Under the pieces are notes generated by a model. That model worked only from the letters and a program-made list of their open reading frames with translations. It had not been told where the DNA came from and ran no database searches. From an uncultured Anaerolineales bacterium (GTDB lineage: Bacteria > Chloroflexota > Anaerolineae > Aggregatilineales > Aggregatilineaceae), in NCBI GenBank assembly GCA_937135955.1, contig CAKZOB010000041.1, positions 62,001-126,000 on the forward strand: a stretch of 64,000 nucleotides of DNA. Reading direction: 5' to 3'. Within the stretch, counting starts at the first letter, position 1. Each line of letters opens with the position of its first letter. A program made the translations under genes and the position numbers. Below are positions 30,073 to 38,384 of the stretch, piece after piece.

Positions 30073-31350
30073 ATGCGTCGCAGATTATTCTTGTCCGTGT
30101 TGACGACCCTTGTGCTCGCCCTGGGCGTGGTAGCGCCGGTGGCCGGACAAGGCGACGTCAAGCAGGTCACGCTGCTGCACTACTTCAGCGGCGAACTGGG
30201 GTTCGATGCCCTGTCGCAGATTTTCAACAATTTCAAAGCAAGTCATCCAGACTATATCGTCCTGACTAATCCCGTCGGTCATGAGGAATTCAAGACGCAA
30301 ATCTTGATCATGCTGGCGGGCGATGAACCGCCGGACATCTTCTCCTACTGGGCGGGCGCGCGCGTGCAATTCGTGGTAGATGCTGGACGCCTGGCCCCGA
30401 TTGATGATCTGTGGGAGTCCGCTGGCCTGGACGCTGTTTTGCCCCCCGCGATTGTCAGCGGTGCAACCATCTACAACGGCCAGCACTATCTGGTGCCCTT
30501 CGGCTATCACTATGCGGGCATGTTCTATAATAAGCAGGTGTTCGCCGATGCTGGTATCACCGAACTGCCGCAGACCTGGGATCAGTTCCTGGAAGTCTGC
30601 GAAAAGCTCAAGGCAGCGGGCGTAGCCCCAATCGCCCTCGGTTCCAAGAACCGCTGGCCGGCGCAGTTCTGGTTCGACTATCTGCTGCTGCGCACGGCGG
30701 GCCCAGAATACCGCGCTGACCTGATGGCCGGGCGAGCCTCCTATACCGATCCTCAGGTCGTGCGCGTGATGGAGCTGTGGAAGGAACTCGTTGACAAGGG
30801 CTACTTCTATCCGGATGCCAACGCCTACGACTGGACTGATGCGGGCGATCTGGTGGCGGTGGGCGAGGCGGGCATGACGCTCATGGGCACCTGGCTCACC
30901 GGCTACTGGGATGGCACTGTCGGGCTGGTGCCGGGCGAGGACTACGATGTCTTCCCGTTCCCCGTCATTGATGAGGGCGTGCCGGATGCAGTGGTTGGGC
31001 CGGTTGATGGCTGGGTGCTCACGGCCAAGGCCAAGCACGCTGAGGCGGCCAAGGAACTGATGGCTTTCCTGCTCACCGATACCGAGTCGCAGGCGATCTG
31101 GGCCAAGGGGCAAGGCGCGCTGGCTCCCAATATCAACGTGGACACCGCTATCTACAGCCCGGTGATGATCAAGGCCCTGGACATCGTGAAGGCCGCCGAT
31201 ACCTTCGCGTTCAACTACGACCTGGCGACCACACCTCCGATGGCCGAGGGCGGCCTGGATATGTTCGCCCGCTTCATGGACGATCCGAGCGGGTACGAGA
31301 CCTACTTGCAGGATACCGAGAACGTCGCTAAGGAAGTCTTCGGCAAGTAG
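30073..31350 (+). CDS. Sugar ABC transporter substrate-binding protein (CUT1, family 1)
   Basis: This 425-residue binding protein has a signal peptide (MRRRLFLSVLTTLVLALG, cleavage near residue 26). Extracellular solute-binding family 1 features follow: YFSGELGFDALSQIF, ILMLAGDEPPDIFSYWAG and GVAPIALGSKNRWPAQ. I start at 30073 because AGGAG precedes it and it gives the signal peptide; the frame to 29860 runs through the promoter. It is followed by two MalF/MalG-like permeases but no ATPase, so a shared MsmX-type ATPase encoded elsewhere is expected. The ligand is probably a mono- or oligosaccharide. Confidence 0.9.
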   Translation: MRRRLFLSVLTTLVLALGVVAPVAGQGDVKQVTLLHYFSGELGFDALSQIFNNFKASHPDYIVLTNPVGHEEFKTQILIMLAGDEPPDIFSYWAGARVQFVVDAGRLAPIDDLWESAGLDAVLPPAIVSGATIYNGQHYLVPFGYHYAGMFYNKQVFADAGITELPQTWDQFLEVCEKLKAAGVAPIALGSKNRWPAQFWFDYLLLRTAGPEYRADLMAGRASYTDPQVVRVMELWKELVDKGYFYPDANAYDWTDAGDLVAVGEAGMTLMGTWLTGYWDGTVGLVPGEDYDVFPFPVIDEGVPDAVVGPVDGWVLTAKAKHAEAAKELMAFLLTDTESQAIWAKGQGALAPNINVDTAIYSPVMIKALDIVKAADTFAFNYDLATTPPMAEGGLDMFARFMDDPSGYETYLQDTENVAKEVFGK

Positions 31351-31373
31351 CCCGCTGGATGTGACTGTTGCGA

Positions 31374-31412
31374 TGCCGAGTCCTCATCCCTGGCCGGATG
31401 GAGGACTCGGCA
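31374..31412 (+). other. Strong hairpin between binding-protein and permease genes
   Basis: TGCCGAGTCCTC and GAGGACTCGGCA form a perfect 12-bp stem in the 102-bp gap. There is no T-run. It probably protects the upstream message end and lowers permease expression, as in malE-malF type intercistronic structures. Confidence 0.55.
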
Positions 31413-31452
31413 CGCCAGGCACGCGCACAGAGGACATAGAAAGGATTGACTT

Positions 31453-32337
31453 GTGGGCAAATCGCTGTGGCTCTGGCGCATCGGCTTTCTGGCAGTTCCC
31501 CTGAGCGTGTATACCGTAGTGGTCGTTGCGCCTTTGCTCTATTCATTCTATTACAGCCTCACCGATTGGAATGGTTTCAGTCCCAACTACAATTTTGTCG
31601 GTTTGGATAATTTCCAGAGAATCTTTCGCGATCCCTTGTTCAGCAACGCCATCGAAAACACGGTGATCTGGATGATCGCCGCGATCATCATCCCCACCGG
31701 CGGCGGGCTGTTCCTGGCGTTGATGTTGCACGAAGGCGTGCGGCTGGCAAATCTCTACAAGTCACTGTTCTATTTTCCCATCAGCCTCTCGCTGGCGGTG
31801 ATCGGGCAGGTATGGATATGGATTTACCAACCGCGCTGGGGCCTGCTCAACGTGGTTCTGCGCGAGGTGGGACTGGGTCAGTACGCGCGCGCCTGGCTGG
31901 CCAAGGCGGACTCGGCGCTGCCTGCGGTGATCGCGGCCTGGTCGTGGCAGCAAATTGGCCTAGCGATGGTGATCTTCCTGGCTGGCCTGACTGCCGTGCC
32001 CACCGAGCTGACCGAGGCGGCGCAGATTGACGGAGCCAACCGTCGGCAATCGCTGCGCTATGTGGTGATCCCCATGCTGCGACCAGCTTCGATCGTGGTG
32101 ATTGCGCTGGCGGTGATCAACTCGCTGAAGAGCTTCGATGTGGTGTACGTGATGACCAAAGGCGGGCCGTTCCACTCGTCCGATACGCTGGCGATGTTCA
32201 TGTATAACGAATGTTTCCAGAAGTACTATATGGGCTATGGCAGTGCGTCGGCGGTGGTGCTGTTCCTGATCGCGCTGGTGGTGGTCGCTTTCTACTTTGT
32301 GTGGCAGATGCGCGCCATGGAGACGATCTATGAATGA
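31453..32337 (+). CDS. Sugar ABC transporter permease (MalF-like, CUT1)
   Basis: This is a 294-residue permease with six predicted membrane helices. The EAA coupling loop TELTEAAQIDGANRRQSLRY lies near residue 190 and is the CUT1 signature. Starts with GTG after AAAGGA. Its end overlaps the start of the second permease gene by 8 bp. It forms a heterodimeric channel with that protein. Confidence 0.9.
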   Translation: MGKSLWLWRIGFLAVPLSVYTVVVVAPLLYSFYYSLTDWNGFSPNYNFVGLDNFQRIFRDPLFSNAIENTVIWMIAAIIIPTGGGLFLALMLHEGVRLANLYKSLFYFPISLSLAVIGQVWIWIYQPRWGLLNVVLREVGLGQYARAWLAKADSALPAVIAAWSWQQIGLAMVIFLAGLTAVPTELTEAAQIDGANRRQSLRYVVIPMLRPASIVVIALAVINSLKSFDVVYVMTKGGPFHSSDTLAMFMYNECFQKYYMGYGSASAVVLFLIALVVVAFYFVWQMRAMETIYE

Positions 32338-33214
32338 CGCATATCGGCTGACTTCGGACGCAGCCACTCAGCAGAAGGTAGTCCCGCTCCAACAGCGCGT
32401 GGTGCGCCTGACCCTGTACGCTTTGTTGACGGCGCTGGTGCTCATTTACTCGATCCCGGCCTTTGGAGTGATCATCACGTCCTTCAAGAGCAATGGTGAA
32501 ATCGCCCGGCACGGGTTGTGGTCTGCCCCCCAGCAGATTCGCTTCGACAACTACCGCGAAGCCTGGTACGACGGCAATGTCAAGACCTACACGATCAACT
32601 CCTTCAAAGTCACTGTTCCGGCGACAATCATCTCGATCCTGTTTGGTGTCCTGACGGGCTATGTACTGAGCAAACTGCCCTTCCGGGGCAGCCAGGCATT
32701 GTTCATCTTCATTGTGGCGGGCATGTTCTACCCGCCGCAAATCGTACTGATCCCCCTCTTTCGTCTGTTCAACGAGATCAAGCTATATGACACGCTATAC
32801 CCGATGATTATCGTACATTCCGCGTTTGGCCTATCCATCTGCACCTTGCTCATGCGTAACTTCTTCGCTACTGTCCCGAACGCTTTGCGCGAAGCAGCGA
32901 TCATTGACGGGGCAAATGAGTTGCAGATTTTGCTGAAAGTCATGTTGCCGCTCAGCCTGCCCGCGTTGGCTGTCTTGGCAACCCTGCAGTTCACCTGGAT
33001 ATGGAATGACTTCCTGTGGCCGCTGGTCTTTACGCAGTCCGATACCAAGCGCACGATCATGGTGGGGATTATCACCATGCGCGGACAGTACTCGGTCGCC
33101 TGGGGGGTACAGGGGGCCATGTCCGTGATCGCCAGCCTGCCGACCCTGTTTATCTTCGTGTTCTTCCAGCGCTATTTCATCCGCGGGCTGACGCTGGGAT
33201 CGGTGAAAGGCTAA
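32330..33214 (+). CDS. Sugar ABC transporter permease (MalG-like, CUT1)
   Basis: This is a 294-residue permease with six helices. The EAA loop NALREAAIIDGANELQILLK lies near residue 187, and the family C-terminus YFIRGLTLGSVKG is present. The ATG at 32330 overlaps the end of the MalF-like gene. An inverted relic of another MalG C-terminus lies only 190 bp downstream. Confidence 0.9.
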   Translation: MNDAYRLTSDAATQQKVVPLQQRVVRLTLYALLTALVLIYSIPAFGVIITSFKSNGEIARHGLWSAPQQIRFDNYREAWYDGNVKTYTINSFKVTVPATIISILFGVLTGYVLSKLPFRGSQALFIFIVAGMFYPPQIVLIPLFRLFNEIKLYDTLYPMIIVHSAFGLSICTLLMRNFFATVPNALREAAIIDGANELQILLKVMLPLSLPALAVLATLQFTWIWNDFLWPLVFTQSDTKRTIMVGIITMRGQYSVAWGVQGAMSVIASLPTLFIFVFFQRYFIRGLTLGSVKG

Positions 33215-33402
33215 CGCGGCGGAGAGATCGTTCCGGGTCGGGCACGGGCTTCCCCATCGCCAAAGTCTGCCGAAAAACGTTGTGCGCTATCCCGAAATGA
33301 TGCGCAGTCGGTACGGGAGCGACGGGCTTGGCCCCACCCGGCGGCTGCCTGATTTGGGGAGCGCAGTCCGAGTATCGCCCTCAGGACTTCTCAAGTGGCC
33401 TC
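33215..33402. other. Gap without recognised content
   Basis: I see no gene, terminator or repeat in this stretch between the intact permease and the permease relic. Short frames on either strand have poor composition. Confidence 0.5.
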
Positions 33403-33512
33403 TTAACCTTTCAGACTCCCTGCGGTCAGGCCACGAATCAGTTGGCCCTGCGCCACTATAAAGACCAGGATCATCGGGATCGCCGCGATCGCCAGCCCTG
33501 CCATCACTACTC
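33403..33512 (-). pseudogene. Relic of a MalG-type permease C-terminus
   Basis: Read on the minus strand, about 35 codons give VVMAGLAIAAIPMIL and FIVAQGQLIRGLTAGSLKG followed by TAA. This is the last helix and terminal tail of a CUT1 MalG-like permease. Upstream sequence is unrelated and becomes the promoter of the next gene. The tail differs from the intact neighbour (TAGSLKG versus LGSVKG), so it comes from a different transporter that was lost by deletion or inversion. Confidence 0.75.
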
Positions 33513-33516
33513 GCTT

Positions 33517-33545
33517 TTCGCAAACTGCGCGAAATCCGCTATACT
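33517..33545 (+). promoter_or_regulatory. Probable promoter of the BMP-family gene
   Basis: TTCGCA, 17-bp spacer and TATACT, 58 bp before the start. A partial inverted repeat TTTCGC...GCGAAA covers the -35 region. Confidence 0.5.
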
Positions 33546-33602
33546 AAAGGCGGTCTGCGGACCGTGTATTTCGCCTAGAGAGTTACAAGGAGATTACCTG
33601 CT

Positions 33603-34670
33603 ATGAAGCGACTGCTGACGTCACTGCTGGTGATGGTGTTCGTGCTGATGGCGGCTCAGGTTGCCGTCGCGCAGGAGGGCGAGGAGTTCACGGTGAAAGA
33701 ACTCATCCCCTGCGACGAGTACGATCTCAGCGACCTGCGCATCGGCCTGGTGACGGACGTGGGAGAAATTGACGACAAGAGCTTCAACCAAAGCTCGTGG
33801 GAAGGCGTGCTGGCGGCGGAAGCCTGCGGCGCGACGGTCAACTACATCGAAACACAGAATGCCGCAGACTATGCTGACAACATCGCCGAATTCGCCGAAG
33901 CCGACTACGACATCATCGTCACAGTCGGGTTCGCGCTGGGTCCGGCCACCCTGGAGGCCGCCGCACTCTATCCGGATGTGCTGTTCATTGGCGTGGATCA
34001 GTTCCAGGCCGAGCCAGTGGACAACGTGGTCGGTCTGGTGTTCCACGAAGATCAGTCTGGTTTCCTGGCGGGTGTGCTGGCCGCGCGGCTGACCCAGACC
34101 GGCACCATCGCCGCTGTGCTGGGCACTGACCAGGTGCCGCCTGTGGTGGCCTTCAAGGAAGGTTACGAAGCGGGTGCGCGCTACGTTAACCCGGATATCA
34201 AGATCATCTCCACCTATCACCCCGGCGCGATTGACCAGGCCTTCACCGACCCCGAATGGGGCGCGACCACGGCCCGTCAGGCGCTCGATCAGAACGCTGA
34301 TGTGATCTTCGCCGCGGGCGGCAAGACGGGCAACGGTGGCCTGATCGAAGTCGCCAATGCCGTTGGCCCGGATGGCCCGCCGCCGTTCTGCATCGGTGTG
34401 GACACGGATCAGTGGAACACCGTTCCCGAAGCGCATCCCTGCCTGGTGTCGAGCGCCATGAAGCTGTTGGACAAGGGCGTGGCGGACATCGTCATGGCCT
34501 ATGTGGATGGCACGCTGGAGCCGGGCAACTTCTTCGGCGAAGCCGCCCTGGCCGATTTCCATGATCTGGCCGATTACGTGCCCGATGAGGTCAAGGCCGA
34601 GCTGGAGGAGATCACCAAGGGTCTGCTCGACGGCACGATCAAGACGGGCTACGGCGAAAGCGCTGAATAG
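33603..34670 (+). CDS. BMP/PnrA family ABC substrate-binding protein
   Basis: This 355-residue secreted protein has a signal peptide (about residues 1-24) and the basic-membrane-protein (Med/PnrA) fold. Signatures are IGLVTDVGEIDDKSFNQSSW, then VVGLVFHEDQSGFLAGVLAA and VAFKEGYEAGARYVNPD. Known members bind nucleosides or related ligands for ABC uptake. There is a good promoter upstream and a strong terminator downstream. No ATPase or permease is adjacent, so it is either served by a transporter elsewhere or an orphan sensor/binding protein. Confidence 0.9.
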   Translation: MKRLLTSLLVMVFVLMAAQVAVAQEGEEFTVKELIPCDEYDLSDLRIGLVTDVGEIDDKSFNQSSWEGVLAAEACGATVNYIETQNAADYADNIAEFAEADYDIIVTVGFALGPATLEAAALYPDVLFIGVDQFQAEPVDNVVGLVFHEDQSGFLAGVLAARLTQTGTIAAVLGTDQVPPVVAFKEGYEAGARYVNPDIKIISTYHPGAIDQAFTDPEWGATTARQALDQNADVIFAAGGKTGNGGLIEVANAVGPDGPPPFCIGVDTDQWNTVPEAHPCLVSSAMKLLDKGVADIVMAYVDGTLEPGNFFGEAALADFHDLADYVPDEVKAELEEITKGLLDGTIKTGYGESAE

Positions 34671-34699
34671 CACTCACTGTTGACAACTGTATAGCTTCA

Positions 34700-34733
34700 G
34701 GCCCCCTCGTCCCGTGAGGGGGCTTTATTTTTT
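34700..34733 (+). terminator. Intrinsic terminator of the BMP-family gene
   Basis: GCCCCCTC and GAGGGGGC form an 8-bp GC stem with a 7-base loop followed by TTTATTTTTT. It marks a single-gene transcript. Confidence 0.9.
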
Positions 34734-34810
34734 GCCCCGCCGCTGGACAGTGCCGCGCCCTTCGCATAGAATGAGGGGGTGTTATCAGCCATCCCCAGGA
34801 CGAGCCAGTC

Positions 34811-36091
34811 ATGATCAAGCCGGTTAGCGCACCGCTGACGGCGGAGGAACGGGAGCGTATCTACCGCCGCAATTTCGTCTTCTTTCTGACCGACTACACC
34901 ATTTTCTCCATCGCGCTCAACCTGATCGGCCCGACGACAGTCATCCCCGATTTCGTGCGCAAGCTCACCGATTCGGAGATTCTCATCGCCACCTCCAGTC
35001 AGCTGTTTGAGATCGGCTGGCTGCTGCCGCAGTTGTTAGTAGCGCGGCGACTGGTGCGCGTTGCCCACAAGAAATGGTGGTTCGTGGGGCCGAATATCCC
35101 TGTGCGCACCCTGATTCTCATCTTCAGCGGGGTGATCGTGTTGCTCGGCCCGGAGCGGCCCGGCGCGATCCTGGCCGCATTTCTGATTTTCTATGGGCTG
35201 GCGGCGCTGGGCGATGGGCTGGTGGGCGTGCCCTGGATGGACTTGGTCGGCAGCAGCCTGGACGACCGGCGGCGCGCGCGGCTGTTCGGGCTGGGCAACG
35301 CGGCAGTGGGCATCACCATCCTGGGGCTGGCTCCGCTGGCCGGTTACATTCTCGGTGAAGGGGGGCCAGAGTTCCCCAACAACTATGCCCTGCTGTTCGC
35401 GGTCTCTGGGGTGCTGTTTCTGCTGACACTGCCGCCCATCCTGCCGATCCGCGAACTGCCCTCTGCCAAACCGCTGGAGACGATCCCGCCCCTGCGCGAG
35501 TATCTACCCGGCCTGGTGACAGTGCTGCGTCGCGACCTGCCTTTCCGCGCGGTAGTCGCCGCTCGCCTGCTCACCACGCTGGCGACTATGGCCGCGCCCT
35601 TCTACATCGGCCTAGCCACAGAGAAATTGGGGCTGTCGAGCGATGAAGCTGTCAGTCGCCTGCTGCTGATGCAGACGCTGGGGAGTGTGGCCGGGGCGTT
35701 GGTCTTCTCGCGCTATGGGCACGACCGCACTATGCGCTTCACCCGCATGGCGTTGCTCTTCGCCAGCGCGCAGCCTTTGCTGGCCTTGCTCGCCAGCGCC
35801 TTGGGGCCAGGGCCGCTGTATGTGGCTTTCCTGGCTGGCGGTGTGGCCGCGGGTAGCCTGGGCATCAGTTTCCTCAACTGGGTCATCAGCTATGCCAGGC
35901 CAGAGCAACGCCCGGTCTATGCGGGACTGTTCAACACGCTTTCGGCGGTTGGTCTGCTGATCGCGCCGCTGCTGGGTGGCAGCTTGGTGCAGAGCTTCGG
36001 CTACGAAGCCGCCTTCGTGGTGGCCCTGGTCGCCTTGGGAGGTGCGTTGCTGGTGCTGCTGCGCTACTGCCCGTCTCCGGCGCAGGCGTGA
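34811..36091 (+). CDS. Major facilitator superfamily transporter
   Basis: This 426-residue protein has about twelve hydrophobic helices in two sets of six, a charged middle loop around ILPIRELPSAKPLETIPPLREY, and a cytoplasmic N-terminus. The pattern resembles MFS efflux-type permeases common in Chloroflexota. Nothing nearby identifies a substrate: it stands between a BMP-type binding protein and a convergent zinc-ribbon membrane protein. Confidence 0.8.
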   Translation: MIKPVSAPLTAEERERIYRRNFVFFLTDYTIFSIALNLIGPTTVIPDFVRKLTDSEILIATSSQLFEIGWLLPQLLVARRLVRVAHKKWWFVGPNIPVRTLILIFSGVIVLLGPERPGAILAAFLIFYGLAALGDGLVGVPWMDLVGSSLDDRRRARLFGLGNAAVGITILGLAPLAGYILGEGGPEFPNNYALLFAVSGVLFLLTLPPILPIRELPSAKPLETIPPLREYLPGLVTVLRRDLPFRAVVAARLLTTLATMAAPFYIGLATEKLGLSSDEAVSRLLLMQTLGSVAGALVFSRYGHDRTMRFTRMALLFASAQPLLALLASALGPGPLYVAFLAGGVAAGSLGISFLNWVISYARPEQRPVYAGLFNTLSAVGLLIAPLLGGSLVQSFGYEAAFVVALVALGGALLVLLRYCPSPAQA

Positions 36092-36152
36092 ACGTTGGAG
36101 CGCCGTTGAGAAGTCCGGAGTTTTCGATTCGTGCCAGCCACGCCCGTTGTCC

Positions 36153-37700
36153 TCAGCCCCAACCGGGCAAGGGCAGCACGCTGACCCGGAACGCGCCGTG
36201 ATGGATAGTGCCCACTACGAACAGCGTCGCGCCACCCCACATGCTCACCACGGCCACACCCGTCAGGATCACCCAGGCGACGAAACCATCCCTGGCCAAA
36301 GCCACGTCGTCCGGGTGAGCCTCGACGGCGCTGAAGTGCTCTTCGAAAAGAGTGATCGCCGGGTAGGCTTCGCGTAAGGCGGCCTGATTGGTGTCGCTGC
36401 GCAGGTAGACAGCGGCTATTGCGCCCAGCGTCAGCGCCAGCACCAGGCTCAGCGCGAACACCACTGCTCCAAACAGCGCCCACCGCCGTCCGGCGCGAGC
36501 GCGCCCGCGCCGGACGTGAGCCGCTCCAGGGCCATCCTCATAGACCAGCCCGTCGCTTTCCAGCGTGATGTAGACGCGGTCGGCGCGCAGACCGCTGAAT
36601 AGCAGCAGCAACAGGTACCAGGCCAGGCCGATGCCGGTCAACAGGGCCAGCAGCCATCCGCCAGCGCCCAGCGCCTTGCCGCGCGATAGCACAGCGGCGG
36701 TCGCCGTGCGCTGATGGAGCCGGTAGCCGCCGCGCAGGTAATCGCCAACCCGTTGTTGCAGGTAGGCCAAGCCCGGAGCCAGAGGCGCAGCGACAGGCGG
36801 TGGGCTGTAGACCGGTGCAGGCGGCGCAATGAAAGCAGGCGGCGGGGGAGTGACGGGCGGCGTCCGTGGTGGCGGCTCAACGCGCAGATGACGCGGCGTG
36901 ATGCTTTCCCGCGGGCCAGGGGCAGGCTCGTGCACGCGCGGCTGTGTGACCGCGACCGGCGGGGTCTCCCTGCGATCGGTATCCTCGTAGGGCAGGCGTG
37001 CTTCTGCCTCGATCTCCTCCGGCGGGAAAGGCGTGGTCATGCCTCCTGGCGGCGTGTGTCCGGCGGGAGGGGCTGGCCTGGCACCCGGCGGCGCGATCCC
37101 TTCGAGGGGGGCCAGTTCCGGCGGGAGGGGCCGCTCCTCGACGGCGGCTACGGGTGCTTCCGGCCCGCCGGCTTCCTCGGTAACCTCAGGGAAACGCTGC
37201 GCATTCCGGCGGTTTTCCTCACCCACAGCTTCGCTTGGCTCAGCCTGCCCTCTCTCCGCGTCGGAGAAGGGGCTGTATGGTGCGTCAGCGTCGAGCGGAG
37301 GCGGGGTAAAGTGGGGTGAAGCAACCTGCCCCTCCAGTTCTTTATCTGAGGGCACTTCTGCACCAGGGGCTTCCTCAGCGGCAGCAACGCCTGCTGCTTC
37401 CTCCGGAGGTATGATGGCCGTGGGCGCATCGCGCGGCGTTTCCGCGGGCGCAGAGATCAGCTCCTCAGCCGCAGGGACTTCGTCTTCCAGCGCGAAGATC
37501 GCAGTGGCCGAGTCGGGGGGCGTCTGCTCCGCTGCCTCAGACACGTCTTCGGCGACCGGTTCCTGGTCATCCAGCGGGGCGATCACCGTGGCCGGGTCTT
37601 GCGCCAGGGGGGATAAAACCTGGCCGCACTGCGAACAGGCCGTCGCGGTCATACTCACCGGAGCACCGCAACGTGGGCAGGGGTAACTATCAGCGGGCAC
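36153..37700 (-). CDS. Zinc-ribbon, Pro/Glu-rich linker and C-terminal membrane protein
   Basis: This 515-residue protein has an N-terminal zinc ribbon (CPRCGAP...CSQCGQ, residues 8-27). A long low-complexity acidic and proline-rich linker follows (about 30-300). The C-terminal region has about four hydrophobic segments (about 345-510), including GGWLLALLTGIGLAWYLLLL. The layout resembles membrane proteins with a cytosolic sensor tail, but no enzymatic motif is visible and I cannot assign a function. GC-rich, repetitive linker coding explains several long shadow frames on the other strand. Confidence 0.7.
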   Translation of the reverse strand: MPADSYPCPRCGAPVSMTATACSQCGQVLSPLAQDPATVIAPLDDQEPVAEDVSEAAEQTPPDSATAIFALEDEVPAAEELISAPAETPRDAPTAIIPPEEAAGVAAAEEAPGAEVPSDKELEGQVASPHFTPPPLDADAPYSPFSDAERGQAEPSEAVGEENRRNAQRFPEVTEEAGGPEAPVAAVEERPLPPELAPLEGIAPPGARPAPPAGHTPPGGMTTPFPPEEIEAEARLPYEDTDRRETPPVAVTQPRVHEPAPGPRESITPRHLRVEPPPRTPPVTPPPPAFIAPPAPVYSPPPVAAPLAPGLAYLQQRVGDYLRGGYRLHQRTATAAVLSRGKALGAGGWLLALLTGIGLAWYLLLLLFSGLRADRVYITLESDGLVYEDGPGAAHVRRGRARAGRRWALFGAVVFALSLVLALTLGAIAAVYLRSDTNQAALREAYPAITLFEEHFSAVEAHPDDVALARDGFVAWVILTGVAVVSMWGGATLFVVGTIHHGAFRVSVLPLPGWG

Positions 37701-37865
37701 TGGCGCGTCCTTTCTGATAAGTCAATGGTGCTTTCATTGTACCGCGCTTTCGCTGCTGCATTGGACAGTCGGGACGCTCTGTGCCTAGAATCTGTTCCGG
37801 TGCGCAGTGTCCGCTATGCGCCTCTACGATCGCAGTCAGATTACTGATATGAGGAGAACTGATTG

Positions 37866-38276
37866 ATGGCTGTACCAATTCCTGACACACACCGCGATCT
37901 GCTGGACGGGCCGGTAGTTGTCGCCCTGATCACTGTCATGCCGAACGGACAGCCGCAGGCGACGCCGGTCTGGTGCAACACCGACGGTGACTACATCCTG
38001 GTCAACACGGCGCGCGGTCGCCAGAAGGATCGCAACATGAGCCGCAATCCCAGGGTGACACTGTTGGCGATTGATCCCAAAAACCCGTTCCGCTGGATCG
38101 AGGTGCGCGGTCAGGTGATGGAGATCACCGAAGAAGGGGCTGTGGAACACATCAACGCGCTGTCGAAGCTGTACACCGGCAACCCGGACTACTACAGCTT
38201 CAACCCGGCGGCCAAGGGCAAAGAGACGCGCGTGATCTACCGCATCGAGCCACTCAAAGTCGTCGCCTTCGGTTAG
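37866..38276 (+). CDS. PPOX-class (pyridoxamine oxidase-like) flavin/F420-dependent protein
   Basis: This 136-residue split-barrel protein of the pyridoxamine 5'-phosphate oxidase-like superfamily has VALITVMPNGQPQATPVWC, ILVNTARGRQKDRNMSRNPRVTLL and WIEVRGQVMEI, the pattern of the subgroup often annotated as PPOX class F420-dependent reductase. Such proteins reduce enones, biliverdin or other small molecules with FMN or F420. The ATG at 37866 follows AGGAGA. The cofactor cannot be decided from sequence by eye. Stands alone. Confidence 0.85.
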   Translation: MAVPIPDTHRDLLDGPVVVALITVMPNGQPQATPVWCNTDGDYILVNTARGRQKDRNMSRNPRVTLLAIDPKNPFRWIEVRGQVMEITEEGAVEHINALSKLYTGNPDYYSFNPAAKGKETRVIYRIEPLKVVAFG

Positions 38277-38384
38277 CGCGGGCCTGACGCCACTGTTTGC
38301 CCTGCGATCGGCGTGCGCCCTCTTGCCGACGGCCACGCTGTGGGTTACGTTATAGAAAACACTGCACTACCAGGCAGGCATAGC

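Noticed and set aside
33621-34673. 350-codon minus-strand open frame
   Set aside because: Mirror of the BMP-family gene; His/Arg/Gly-rich composition typical of shadow frames in GC-rich DNA.
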